DNA of 64,000 nucleotides from Fodinibacter sp963707895. Its GTDB lineage: Bacteria > Actinomycetota > Actinomycetes > Actinomycetales > Dermatophilaceae. Positions 6,649-14,941 of the stretch are shown here, piece by piece. The DNA lies in assembly GCA_963707895.1 (NCBI GenBank), contig CAVPRS010000005.1, forward strand, positions 62,001-126,000. The letters are read 5' to 3'. Below the pieces are notes generated by a model. It was given only the letters and a program-made list of their open reading frames with translations, did not search any database and had not been told where the DNA came from. Each line of letters begins with the position of its first letter. Position 1 is the stretch's first letter. A program made the translations under genes and the position numbers.

Positions 6649-8777
6649 CTATTCGGCGTCAGAAAAATTCTTCAGAAGGTCGAGCACATCGGTGCCGTAG
6701 CGCTCCAGCTTGGCGGGGCCGACGCCGTTGATGCGGGCCAGCGCACCGACGTCGGCAGGCACCCGCTCGGCGATCGCGGTGAGGGTGGCGTCGGTGAACA
6801 CGACGAAGGCGGGCACGTCGGCCGCACGGGCGGTCTCGAGCCGCCACTCGCGCAGCGCCTCGAAGAGCCGCTCGTCCATCGTGGGCGGGCAGGAGGAGCA
6901 GCGCCCGATGGTGCGCTCCTTGGCGGTGCCGAGGTCGGCCCCGCACGTGCGGCAGGTGGTGCGCTGGGGGCTCGCGGTGCGGCCGCCCGCACCGGCCGCA
7001 CCCTTGCGCCGCTTGGGCTGCGAGCGGGCGGCCTCGCCGAGCACGGCGGCGGTGTCGTCGAGGAAGCGGGAGGGACGCCGGGTGGCCCGGCCCCCGGGCG
7101 TGCGCGAGCGCGCGTCCAGGACATGACCAGCCGCTCGCGGGCCCGGGTGATGCCCACGTAGAGCAGCCGGCGCTCCTCCTCGACCGCCTCAGGGGTGTCG
7201 GCCATGGTGATGGGCAGGAGGCCGTCGGAGCACCCCACCAGGAACACCGAGTCCCACTCCAGGCCCTTGGCCGCGTGCAGCGACGCCAGTGTGACGCCCT
7301 GCGACCGTGGGGGCGTGCTGCGCCGAGGCGCGCTCCTCGAGCTCGCGCACGAGGGCCGGCATCCGCGCCTCGGGATCGAGGGCGTGCAGGTCGTCGGCGA
7401 GCGAGGCCAGGGCCGAGAGCGACTCCCAGCGCTCACGGGCGGCCCCGCCGCTGGTCGGGGCCTGCCGGGTCCACCCTGCGCCGAGCAGCACGTCGCGGGC
7501 GAGGTCGGGCAGCGGCACCGAGCCGTCGTCGGAACGGGCGGCACCGCGCATGCAGCACGACGGCGTCGCGGACCTCCTTGCGGGAGAAGAACCGCTCGCC
7601 GCCGCGCACGAGGTAGGGGATGCCCGCGCTCCGTCAGGGCCGACTCGAACGACTCGCTCTGGCCGTTGGTGCGGAACAGCACGGCCATCTCGGAGGGCGG
7701 GTGGCCGGCCCCGACCAGGGCGGCGATGCGAGTGGCGACGGTGGCTGCCTCGTCGGGGTCGTTGTCGGCGACGAGCAGCTCGGGCGAGGGGCCGTCGGGG
7801 CGCTGCGCCCGCAGCTCGACCGAGCCGGAGCGGCGCTGCCCGCCGGGGCCACGCAGCACGAGGTTGGCCAGGCCGACCACCTGCGGGGTCGAGCGGTAGT
7901 TGCGCACCAGCTCGACGGTGCGGGCCTCGGGGTGCCGCGTGCGGAAGCCGAGCAGGTGCTCCGGGGAGGCCCCGGTGAAGGAGTAGATGGTCTGGGCGGG
8001 GTCGCCGACGACGCACAGGTCGCGCCGCTCGCCCAGCCACAGCTCGAGCAGGCGCTGCTGGAGCCGGTTGACGTCCTGGTACTCGTCGACGACGAAGTGC
8101 CGGTACTGGCTGCGCACCGCACGGGCCACCTCGTCGTGCTCGCGCAGGATGCCGACCATGAGCAGCAGGACGTCCTCGAAGTCGATGACGCCGCGCTCGG
8201 TCTTGACCTCCTCGTAGGCCGCCACGAGGCGCGCCATGGCCGTGGGGTCGAGGCCGGCCGGGGGCTCGCGGCGCTGGGCCGTGGCCGCGGCGGCATACGA
8301 CTCGGGGGTGAGCAGCGCGACCTTCGACCACTCGATCTCGGCGGCGAGGTCACGGACACCGGCGCTGTCGAGCCGCAGCCGCAGCCGGCCGCCCGCCTCG
8401 GCGACCGCGCTGGCCTTGTGCGGCATCACCTCGGGTGAGGCCCCGCCGATGGCCTGCGGCCAGAAGTAGTGCAGCTGGCGCAGCGCGGCGGCGTGGAAGG
8501 TGCGCGCCTGCACCCCGCCGACGCCGAGGTCGCGCAGCCGGGTGCGCATCTCGCCGGCGGCGCGGGCGGTGAAGGTGACGGCCAGCACCCGCTGCGGCTG
8601 GTAGACGCCCGAGAGCACGCCGTAGGCGATGCGGTGGGTGATGGCCCGGGTCTTGCCGGTGCCGGCGCCCGCCAGCACGCACATCGGCCCGCTCGGGTGC
8701 GCTGCGACCTCGCGCTGCTCGGGGTCGAGCGCGTCGAGGACCGCGTCGGCGCCGGGGTGCACGGGCAGGGTGGTCAT
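6649..8777 (-). CDS. uvrD2: ATP-dependent DNA helicase UvrD2, four frame breaks
   Basis: An SF1A 3'-5' helicase of about 700 residues. Motifs seen: Walker A LAGAGTGKTRAIT, VVDEYQDVN (II), GDPAQTIYSF (III), LVRNYRSTPQV (IV), SLHAAKGLEWDSVFLVG (V), LLYVGITRARERLVMSW (VI), then a Cys zinc segment (CRTCGADLG, CSSC) and a C-terminal HRDC domain (GVGPAKLERYG), the UvrD2 architecture. Frame breaks at about 7623-7625, 7549-7555, 7300-7313 and 7101-7115 interrupt it; conserved sequence resumes after each, so sequencing error is more likely than decay (the mycobacterial gene is essential). ATG 8777 has TAGGAT 7 nt upstream. Confidence 0.88.
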
Positions 8778-8784
8778 CGCGACG

Positions 8785-8790
8785 ATCCTA
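8785..8790 (-). promoter_or_regulatory. -10 element TAGGAT, leaderless uvrD2
   Basis: TANNNT hexamer with 7 nt to the ATG at 8777. Confidence 0.55.
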
Positions 8791-8897
8791 GGTGTCGGTG
8801 GTGACGGTGCCCGACGCCCCCGGGAAGCAACGACCCGGCGCCGTTGTTCACCCCGACCGAGTCCGCCCACGAGCCCGCCCCCACCCCGAGGAGCACC

Positions 8898-9173
8898 ATG
8901 TCCGTCGCCGAGCCGAGCACCCCGGCGCTGCCGGCACCCGGGACGGTCACCATGTTCACGACGACGTGGTGCGGCTACTGCCGCCGGCTGAAGTCGCAGA
9001 TGGAGCGCGAGGGCATCGGCTTCACCGAGGTCGACATCGAGCACGTTCCCGGCACGGCCGAGTTCGTCATGTCCGTCAACGGTGGCAACCAGACCGTGCC
9101 GACGCTGCTCTTCCCCGACGGGTCCGCCGCCACCAACCCGTCGATCGCGCAGGTGCGCGACCGCCTCGCCTGA
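8898..9173 (+). CDS. mrx1: mycoredoxin (glutaredoxin-like), Mrx1 type
   Basis: A 91-residue thioredoxin-fold protein with active site WCGYC (residues about 25-29), cis-Pro segment TVPTLLF and NGGNQT, typical of mycoredoxin-1, which reduces mycothiol-protein mixed disulphides. It occupies the Rv3198A position between uvrD2 and nudC. ATG 8898 has GAGGAG at 8888-8893. Divergent from uvrD2. Cytoplasmic. Confidence 0.92.
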   Translation: MSVAEPSTPALPAPGTVTMFTTTWCGYCRRLKSQMEREGIGFTEVDIEHVPGTAEFVMSVNGGNQTVPTLLFPDGSAATNPSIAQVRDRLA

Positions 9174-9198
9174 GCACCTCCATCCCGCGCCCAGCCGG

Positions 9199-9248
9199 GA
9201 GTCGGGTGCTGAAGTGGCTGCCCCGGCGACCGCTTCAGCACCCAACTC
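9199..9248. repeat. interspersed palindrome, copy 1
   Basis: Arms GAGTCGGGTGCTGAAG and CTTCAGCACCCAACTC (15 of 16 pairs) around an 18-nt loop. It shares sequence with the copies at 9260-9309 and 61134-61183. It lies between convergent mrx1 and nudC and may act as a two-way terminator. Confidence 0.75.
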
Positions 9249-9259
9249 GCAGATTCTCG

Positions 9260-9309
9260 GAGTTGGGTGCCCAGGCGGCTGCCCCGGCGACCGCTTCAGC
9301 ACCCAGCTC
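9260..9309. repeat. interspersed palindrome, copy 2
   Basis: Same family: GAGTTGGGTGC at the left, GCACCCAGCTC at the right, and the same GGCTGCCCCGGCGACC loop. The left arm is degenerate (CCAGG in place of TGAAG). Confidence 0.7.
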
Positions 9310-9326
9310 GAGGACGAGGGGGCCGG

Positions 9327-10262
9327 TCAGCGCAGCGGGATCTCGGGTGAGTCGAGCGGCCCCCCGAACCAGTGCTCGATGATCCGCCGCGAGATCGAGA
9401 TGCGCCCGGACACGACGACCGACCCGTCGGCCAGCGCCGCGGTCAGCTCGTCACGGGAGAACCACCGGGCCGCCTCGATCTCGTCGGGCTGGAGCCGCAG
9501 GTCGGTGCCCAGGGCGCGGGCCGTGAAGCCGAGCATGAGCGATGACGGGAACGGCCAGGGCTGGTCGCCGAGGTAGGTCACGTCGGTGACCCGGACCCCC
9601 ACCTCCTCGGCCACCTCGCGGGCGACCGCCGCGGCGAGCGACTCACCCGGTTCGACGAAGCCGGCGAGCACCGACATCCCGTTGCCGCGGAACCCCTTTC
9701 CGCGTGCCAGGAGGATGCGGTCGTCCGCGTCGACCACGGCCATGATGACGGCCATGTCGGTGCGCGGGTAGTGCTCGCTGCCGTCGGCGGGGCAGCGCCG
9801 GATCCAGCCGGCGAGCACCGGTTCGGTCCTTGACCCGCAGCGGGGGCAGTGGCCGTGGCTGCGGTGCCAGTTGGCCAGGGCCAGCGTCGTCGCGAAGGTC
9901 GAGGCCCCCAGGTCGTCGAGGTCGGCGCCCACCTGCCGCAGGGTGCGCCAGGAGGGGTCGTCGGCCACGGCATCCGTCAGGTCGTCGGCGACCACTCCGA
10001 CGTAGGACGTGCCCCCCGCCTCGCCGAGGTAGAGCGCGAGGCGGCCCGCGTCGGCGTCCTCGGGGGCCGTGAGGACGGCGGCGGTCGACGCCTCGCGACC
10101 CTCGTCGACCGCCACCCGGTCACCCACCAGCCGCAGCACGGCGGTGGCCGGGTCGGCGAGCAGCCGGGGCAGCAGGCCGGGGTCGGCGCGCAGGTCGCCT
10201 CGACGGTCGAGCACGGAGGTGCTCAGGGCCAGCTCGGGCAGGGTCACGTCGGCTGGAGGCAC
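9327..10262 (-). CDS. nudC: NAD(+) diphosphatase / RNA de-NADding hydrolase NudC
   Basis: A 311-residue NudC. Zinc ribbon HCPRCGSRTEP followed by a third cysteine (WIRRCPAD), Nudix box GFVEPGES with REVAEEVG, and the NudC-specific DQPWPFPSS motif that contacts the adenosine. It hydrolyses NAD(H) and NAD-capped RNA 5' ends. GTG 10262 is supported by TAGGCT 7 nt upstream. Sits between mrx1 and the adn genes as in mycobacteria (Rv3199c). Confidence 0.94.
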   Translation of the reverse strand: MPPADVTLPELALSTSVLDRRGDLRADPGLLPRLLADPATAVLRLVGDRVAVDEGREASTAAVLTAPEDADAGRLALYLGEAGGTSYVGVVADDLTDAVADDPSWRTLRQVGADLDDLGASTFATTLALANWHRSHGHCPRCGSRTEPVLAGWIRRCPADGSEHYPRTDMAVIMAVVDADDRILLARGKGFRGNGMSVLAGFVEPGESLAAAVAREVAEEVGVRVTDVTYLGDQPWPFPSSLMLGFTARALGTDLRLQPDEIEAARWFSRDELTAALADGSVVVSGRISISRRIIEHWFGGPLDSPEIPLR

Positions 10263-10269
10263 GCCGACC

Positions 10270-10275
10270 AGCCTA
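10270..10275 (-). promoter_or_regulatory. -10 element TAGGCT, leaderless nudC
   Basis: TANNNT hexamer, 7 nt to GTG 10262. Confidence 0.55.
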
Positions 10276-10323
10276 GGGGCGCACGCCGGGCGGTTCCTCC
10301 CCGAGGTTTCGGGGCGCACGGCA

Positions 10324-10329
10324 TACCGT
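10324..10329 (+). promoter_or_regulatory. -10 element TACCGT, leaderless phosphotransferase gene
   Basis: TANNNT hexamer, 6 nt to GTG 10336; divergent from the nudC promoter 48 bp away. Confidence 0.5.
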
Positions 10330-10335
10330 GGCCTC

Positions 10336-11622
10336 GTGGACCGCAGCCCCGCCTTCCTCGCCGCGCTGGCCAGCGCCGCCGTGCCCGGTCTGGACCCGGT
10401 GAGCGTCGAGGCCCTGCCGAGCACACCCGAGCAGAGCTTCGACGTCGCGTTCGTCCAGGATGCCGAGCACCGGCGCTGGGTGGTGCGGGCGCCGCGCACC
10501 GACATCGCGGGGGCCGAGATGGACCGCACGGTCGGGCTGCTGGGGTTGCTCGGGCGCCGGCTCCCCTTCGCGGTGCCGGCCCCGAAGGGGTTCGTCGCAC
10601 TGGAGGAGGGCGGCCGCGCAGCGGTCTACCCGTTCCTGCCCGGGCACAACCTCGACTACTCCGAGCTGCCCGCGGGCCCCGGCATCGCCGCCGAGCTCGG
10701 CCGGGCCATCGCGGCGCTGCACAACACCGACCCCGCGGTCTACGAGGAGGCGGGTCTCCCGAGCTACGACGCCGACGCCTACCGCACCCGACGGCTCGCC
10801 GAGCTCGACCGCGCCGCCGAGACCGGCCGTGTGCCGACCACCTTGCTCACCCGGTGGGAGTCGGCCCTCGAGGACGTCACGCTCTGGCGGTTCGCGCCCA
10901 CGGCCACCCACGGTGACCTCACCGGCGACCAGGTGCTCGCGGTCTTCACCGACGACGACGACGCCTCGACCGGGAAGGTGCGGGCGATCACCGGCTGGGA
11001 GGACGCCAAGGTCGCCGACCCCGCCGACGACTTCGCGGCCCTGGTCGCCGACGCGTCGCCCGAGACGGTCGAGACCGTGCTCGAGGCCTACTCGCACACC
11101 CGGGTCGAGCGGCCCGACGCCAACCTGCTCGTGCGGGCCCGGCTGGTCGCCGAGCTCGGCCTGCTCACCACCTTGATGGTGTCGCTGGCCCGCAAGGACG
11201 TGGGCGCGGTCGAGGTGCTCACCACGCAGCTGCGCCGGCTGGACGACGCCGTGCACCCGCCCAGCGAGGAGCCCGACGACTACCGCCGCACCTCGCTCGC
11301 CCCGGTCGGGCCACGTCGCCGCACCACGCAGCCCCCGGCGCTGGTCGTCGACGACGACGACGAGGACCTTCCCGAGGTGGCCGACGAGGTCGAGGCCGAC
11401 ACCGCTCACGCAACGGACACCACGGATGCGGCGGACAGTTCGGATGCGACCGACTCTTCGGATGTGGCGGATGCCGACCACGCGCCGGACGCTGACGGCG
11501 CCTCCCAGGCCCACGGCACCACCGAGCCGGACGCCGACGAGGCGAAGGAGCCGGTCGACGAGGCCGACCAGGTGACCACCGAGATCGACCTCAGGGACGG
11601 GCTGCCGCCAGAACTGCGGTGA
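10336..11622 (+). CDS. aminoglycoside/macrolide phosphotransferase-like kinase with acidic tail
   Basis: A 428-residue APH-fold kinase. Residues about 1-290 form the kinase domain: an N-lobe beginning at the first strands, the catalytic loop HGDLTGDQVL (His-Gly-Asp, about 195-204) and GWEDAKVADPADDF in place of the usual DFxxA metal motif. Residues about 330-428 are a low-complexity Asp/Glu/Thr/Ala tail. Substrate unknown: the family includes antibiotic and sugar kinases. The 3' end overlaps adnB by 32 bp (convergent). The placement next to repair genes gives no clear hint of role. Confidence 0.78.
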   Translation: MDRSPAFLAALASAAVPGLDPVSVEALPSTPEQSFDVAFVQDAEHRRWVVRAPRTDIAGAEMDRTVGLLGLLGRRLPFAVPAPKGFVALEEGGRAAVYPFLPGHNLDYSELPAGPGIAAELGRAIAALHNTDPAVYEEAGLPSYDADAYRTRRLAELDRAAETGRVPTTLLTRWESALEDVTLWRFAPTATHGDLTGDQVLAVFTDDDDASTGKVRAITGWEDAKVADPADDFAALVADASPETVETVLEAYSHTRVERPDANLLVRARLVAELGLLTTLMVSLARKDVGAVEVLTTQLRRLDDAVHPPSEEPDDYRRTSLAPVGPRRRTTQPPALVVDDDDEDLPEVADEVEADTAHATDTTDAADSSDATDSSDVADADHAPDADGASQAHGTTEPDADEAKEPVDEADQVTTEIDLRDGLPPELR

Positions 11623-14600
11623 TCTCGTCGGCGCCCGGGAGCTCGGGCCAGAGCGTCTCGCCCGTGGCCGCGTGGAAGAAGGCGCCCCGCACCCGGTGCT
11701 CGGGCACCCCGCGCAGCCGCGCCCAGGCGAGGCGGTAGGCCGAGAGCTGCAGGGCGCGAGCCGCGGCCCGGGCCCCACGCGCGGGTGCTCCGGTCTTCCA
11801 GTCGACGACGACCCAGCCCGGCTCACCATCGGCCGCGACCTCCTCGAACACCGCGTCGATCCGGCCGCGCACCGCGATGCCGTCGACGACTGTCTCGACG
11901 CTGGTCTCGACCTCGACCGGCGTGCGGTCGGCCCACTCGCTGGCCAGGAAGGCCGCCCGCAGGGTGCCCAGGTCGGTGTCGCCGGCATCGTCGTCGGCCG
12001 ACCCGGGAAGCTCGTCGAGGTCGACGAAGGCCGCCCGCGAGTAGTGCTCCTCGACCCAGGCGTGGAAGGCCGTGCCGCGCCGGGTGGCCGGTGCGGGCGC
12101 GGTCGGCATCGGCCGGCGCAGGTCGAGGGTGAACCGCTCGGAGTCCTCGGCGAGGGCCACGAGCGCCGAGGTCGACAGGTGAGCCGGCAGGGCGACGTCG
12201 ACGTCGGCTCCCGACCGCCGCCGGTCCCGCTCGTCGAGCAGCATGCGGGTCTCGGCGGACCAGCGGTCGGCGCCCGGGGCGGCCGACCCGGGGCCGGGAG
12301 CCGCGGCAGCCGACCCGGGGCCGGGAGCCGCGGCATCCGCCATGGCGCCGGAGACCGCCCGAGCCGGCCCGAGCAGCGCCTCACGGCGCTGGCGGTGGTC
12401 GAGCGTCGGCCAGGCGACGCTGACCTCCTCGGCCGTTCGCGGGTTCTGCGGCTTGGGGTCGTCGACCGGAGGAAGCTCGGCCCACGGACCCTCGGCGGCG
12501 ACCAGCCCTGACTCGCGCACCTCGTCGAGGAACCGCGAGGTGATGCGCGGCGTGCTCGCGGTGCCCCACACGTGCGCGGTGAGCAGCAGGTCGGTGCGCG
12601 CCCGAGTCGTGGCGACGTAGGCGAGCCGACGCTCCTCGACGATGCCGTGGTCGGCCACCGCCTCGCGGAAGCGCTGGTGCTCGACGGCGAGGTCGTCCCA
12701 GCCCGCGTGCCCCGACCAGGTGAACCGGGGCAGGCCCTCGGCGTCGCCGCGAAGGTCGTAGGGAAGCGTGGCCAGACCGGCGAGCCAGCCCTTGTCGGTG
12801 GGGGCAGGGTGCGCCCACTCCCCCTCGCTGAGCGAGGTGCGAGTGCCCGAGTGGGCCGGGAACGCGCCCTCGACGAGGCCCGGCACGGCGACGACGTCCC
12901 ACTCCAGCCCCTTGGCGGCGTGCACGGTCATCACCTGCACGGCGTCGGTCCGGGCCTCGATCCAGCCGAGGTCGAGGCCGCGTTCCTCCTCGACCGCGGC
13001 GTCGAGCCAGGCGAGGAAGCCACCGAGGGAGGCCCGGTCGGCGGCCGCGGCGAAACCGGCAGCGACGTCGGCGAAGGCGTCGAGGTGCGCGCGGGCGGCA
13101 CCCGGGGTCCAGGCCGGTCTGGCGAGGACCTCGATGTCGAGCCCGAGCGCGACCTCGGCCTCGGCGGCGAGCTCGGCCAGGCCGAGCCCGGTGAGCGAGC
13201 GCAGGCGTCGCACGGTCTGGCCCAGCCCTGCCAGCCGTTCGAGGGCCACCGCGCCGATGGACTGTCCCTCCTCTCCCACCCAGGTGGCGGGTGGGAGGTC
13301 GTCGAGCGCCTCGACGATGCTGGCGCGCTCGCTCGCGTCGGGCGCGAGGTCGGCGCCGCGGCGGCGCCGGGTGTGCTGGCGGGCGCTCGCCCAGGCGCCG
13401 AGGCCGTCGAGGTCGGCCGCGCCCAGGCGGCACGAGGGCCCGGTGAGCAGGCGCATCAGCCGGTCGCCGCGGGTGGGGTCCTGCACCACCCAGAGCAGCG
13501 CGACCAGGTCGGCCACCTCGGGCGTGTGCAGCAGCCCGCCCAGCCCGACGACCTCGTGCGGGATGCCTCGCGCCTCGAGTGCCTCGACCACCGGGTCGAA
13601 CTGGGAACGCTTGCGGCACAGCACTGCTGCCGTGCGGCGGCCCGGCCTCGAGCGCCGGTGCTCGACCCAGGCGGCCACGTGCGCCGCCTCGTCCTCGATC
13701 GTCGTGAGCCGCGCAGTGGCGACGTGACCGCGACCCGCCTCGGCCCGAGGGGCGAGCGACGCCACGGGCACCCGGGTGGAGCGGGCCAGCGGGTCGGCCA
13801 GCAGGTTGGCGACGTCGAGGATGGCGGTGTCGTTGCGCCAGCTCGTCGACAGCGGGAGGACGAGCGGCGGCTCGGGGTCGACGAAGTCGGCCCGGAAGCG
13901 GTGCAGCGTGGTGGAGCTCGCGCCCCGCCACCCGTAGATCGACTGGTGCGGGTCGCCCACCGCCGTGACCGGCACGGGCGAGCCCGCCGCGACGAAGAGC
14001 GAGCGCAGCAGCTGCAGCTGCGCCTCGGAAGTGTCCTGGAACTCGTCGAGCAGCACTGCGCGGAACCGCGACCGCTCGGCCACACCCACCTGCGGCACGG
14101 TGGTCGCGATGCGCGCGGCGAGGGCGACCTGGTCGGCGAAGTCCATCGCGTCGCGGCTGCGCTTGAGCTCGTGGTAGCGCTCGACGAGGGGCAGCACGGC
14201 GCGGCGCTCGCGCAGCACGGTGACCGCGTCGCGCACCTCCGGTGGGAAGGTGCGCCGCCTGGTCACCCCGCTCGGCACGAGCTCGAGCGCCGCCACGACC
14301 TCGTCGAGGTGCCTCGCGACGTCGTCGACGTCGACGAGGTGCTCGGCCATCTCGCCGGCGAGGTCGACCACCGCGGTCGTCACGGTCGACTCGGCCTTCT
14401 CGACGCCGTCCATCGGGCCGTCCCACGACACCACCGCCTCGTGCGCGACCTGCCACGCGGCCGCCTCGCTGAGCAGCCGGCTCTCGGCCTCGACCCCGAG
14501 CCGCACCCCGTGCTCGCGCACGATCCGCCCGGCGTACGCGTGGTAGGTCGACACCGTGGGCGCGTCGTCGAGCACGGCGGCGCCGTCGTCGCTGCGGGGG

Positions 14601-14941
14601 GTCCACAGCCCTACCTCGCGCAGGGTGGACAGCCGCGCGGTCAGCCGCTCCGACAGCTCGCCCGCCGCCTTGCGGGTGAAGGTCAGGCCGAGCACCTCGT
14701 CGGGGCGCACCAGGTCGTTGGCCACGAGCCAGACGACCCGGGCCGCCATGGTCTCGGTCTTGCCGGACCCTGCCCCGGCCACGACGAGCAGGGGCCGCAG
14801 CGGTGCCTCGATGACCGCGACCTGCTCGGGCGTGGGCGCGTATGCCTGGCCCAGCGCGCGTGCCAGCTCGACCGCGCCCCAACGGACCCGACCGCCGACC
14901 TCGGGAACCACCAGCCCGGATGCCGTGCCGCCCCCGGTCAC
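11591..14941 (-). CDS. adnB: AdnB, motor-nuclease subunit of the AdnAB helicase-nuclease
   Basis: About 1116 residues. N-terminal SF1 motor: Walker A AGAGSGKTE (Lys61), LLDEFQDTSEA (II), GDPHQSIYGWRGAS (III), TSWRND (IV), MTVHAAKGLEWDVVAVPG (V), AYVATTRARTDL (VI). C-terminal RecB-type nuclease: GTAFHAWVEEH and VVDWKTG. AdnAB processes double-strand breaks for recombination. All motor motifs are intact, so this subunit should drive translocation. GTG 14941 overlaps the adnA stop (GTGA), so I prefer it to an upstream in-frame start at 14998. A Gly/Pro/Ala linker with an internal duplication (about 12286-12340) separates motor and nuclease. Confidence 0.94.
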   Translation of the reverse strand: MTGGGTASGLVVPEVGGRVRWGAVELARALGQAYAPTPEQVAVIEAPLRPLLVVAGAGSGKTETMAARVVWLVANDLVRPDEVLGLTFTRKAAGELSERLTARLSTLREVGLWTPRSDDGAAVLDDAPTVSTYHAYAGRIVREHGVRLGVEAESRLLSEAAAWQVAHEAVVSWDGPMDGVEKAESTVTTAVVDLAGEMAEHLVDVDDVARHLDEVVAALELVPSGVTRRRTFPPEVRDAVTVLRERRAVLPLVERYHELKRSRDAMDFADQVALAARIATTVPQVGVAERSRFRAVLLDEFQDTSEAQLQLLRSLFVAAGSPVPVTAVGDPHQSIYGWRGASSTTLHRFRADFVDPEPPLVLPLSTSWRNDTAILDVANLLADPLARSTRVPVASLAPRAEAGRGHVATARLTTIEDEAAHVAAWVEHRRSRPGRRTAAVLCRKRSQFDPVVEALEARGIPHEVVGLGGLLHTPEVADLVALLWVVQDPTRGDRLMRLLTGPSCRLGAADLDGLGAWASARQHTRRRRGADLAPDASERASIVEALDDLPPATWVGEEGQSIGAVALERLAGLGQTVRRLRSLTGLGLAELAAEAEVALGLDIEVLARPAWTPGAARAHLDAFADVAAGFAAAADRASLGGFLAWLDAAVEEERGLDLGWIEARTDAVQVMTVHAAKGLEWDVVAVPGLVEGAFPAHSGTRTSLSEGEWAHPAPTDKGWLAGLATLPYDLRGDAEGLPRFTWSGHAGWDDLAVEHQRFREAVADHGIVEERRLAYVATTRARTDLLLTAHVWGTASTPRITSRFLDEVRESGLVAAEGPWAELPPVDDPKPQNPRTAEEVSVAWPTLDHRQRREALLGPARAVSGAMADAAAPGPGSAAAAPGPGSAAPGADRWSAETRMLLDERDRRRSGADVDVALPAHLSTSALVALAEDSERFTLDLRRPMPTAPAPATRRGTAFHAWVEEHYSRAAFVDLDELPGSADDDAGDTDLGTLRAAFLASEWADRTPVEVETSVETVVDGIAVRGRIDAVFEEVAADGEPGWVVVDWKTGAPARGARAAARALQLSAYRLAWARLRGVPEHRVRGAFFHAATGETLWPELPGADEITAVLAAARP

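Noticed and set aside
9199..9309. Two adjacent repeats considered as a CRISPR array
   Set aside because: Only two copies, each itself a long palindrome, with 11 bp between them and no cas genes.
12286..12340. Tandem GC-rich repeat inside adnB considered as a mobile or regulatory element
   Set aside because: It stays in frame and encodes a Gly/Pro/Ala linker between motor and nuclease domains.
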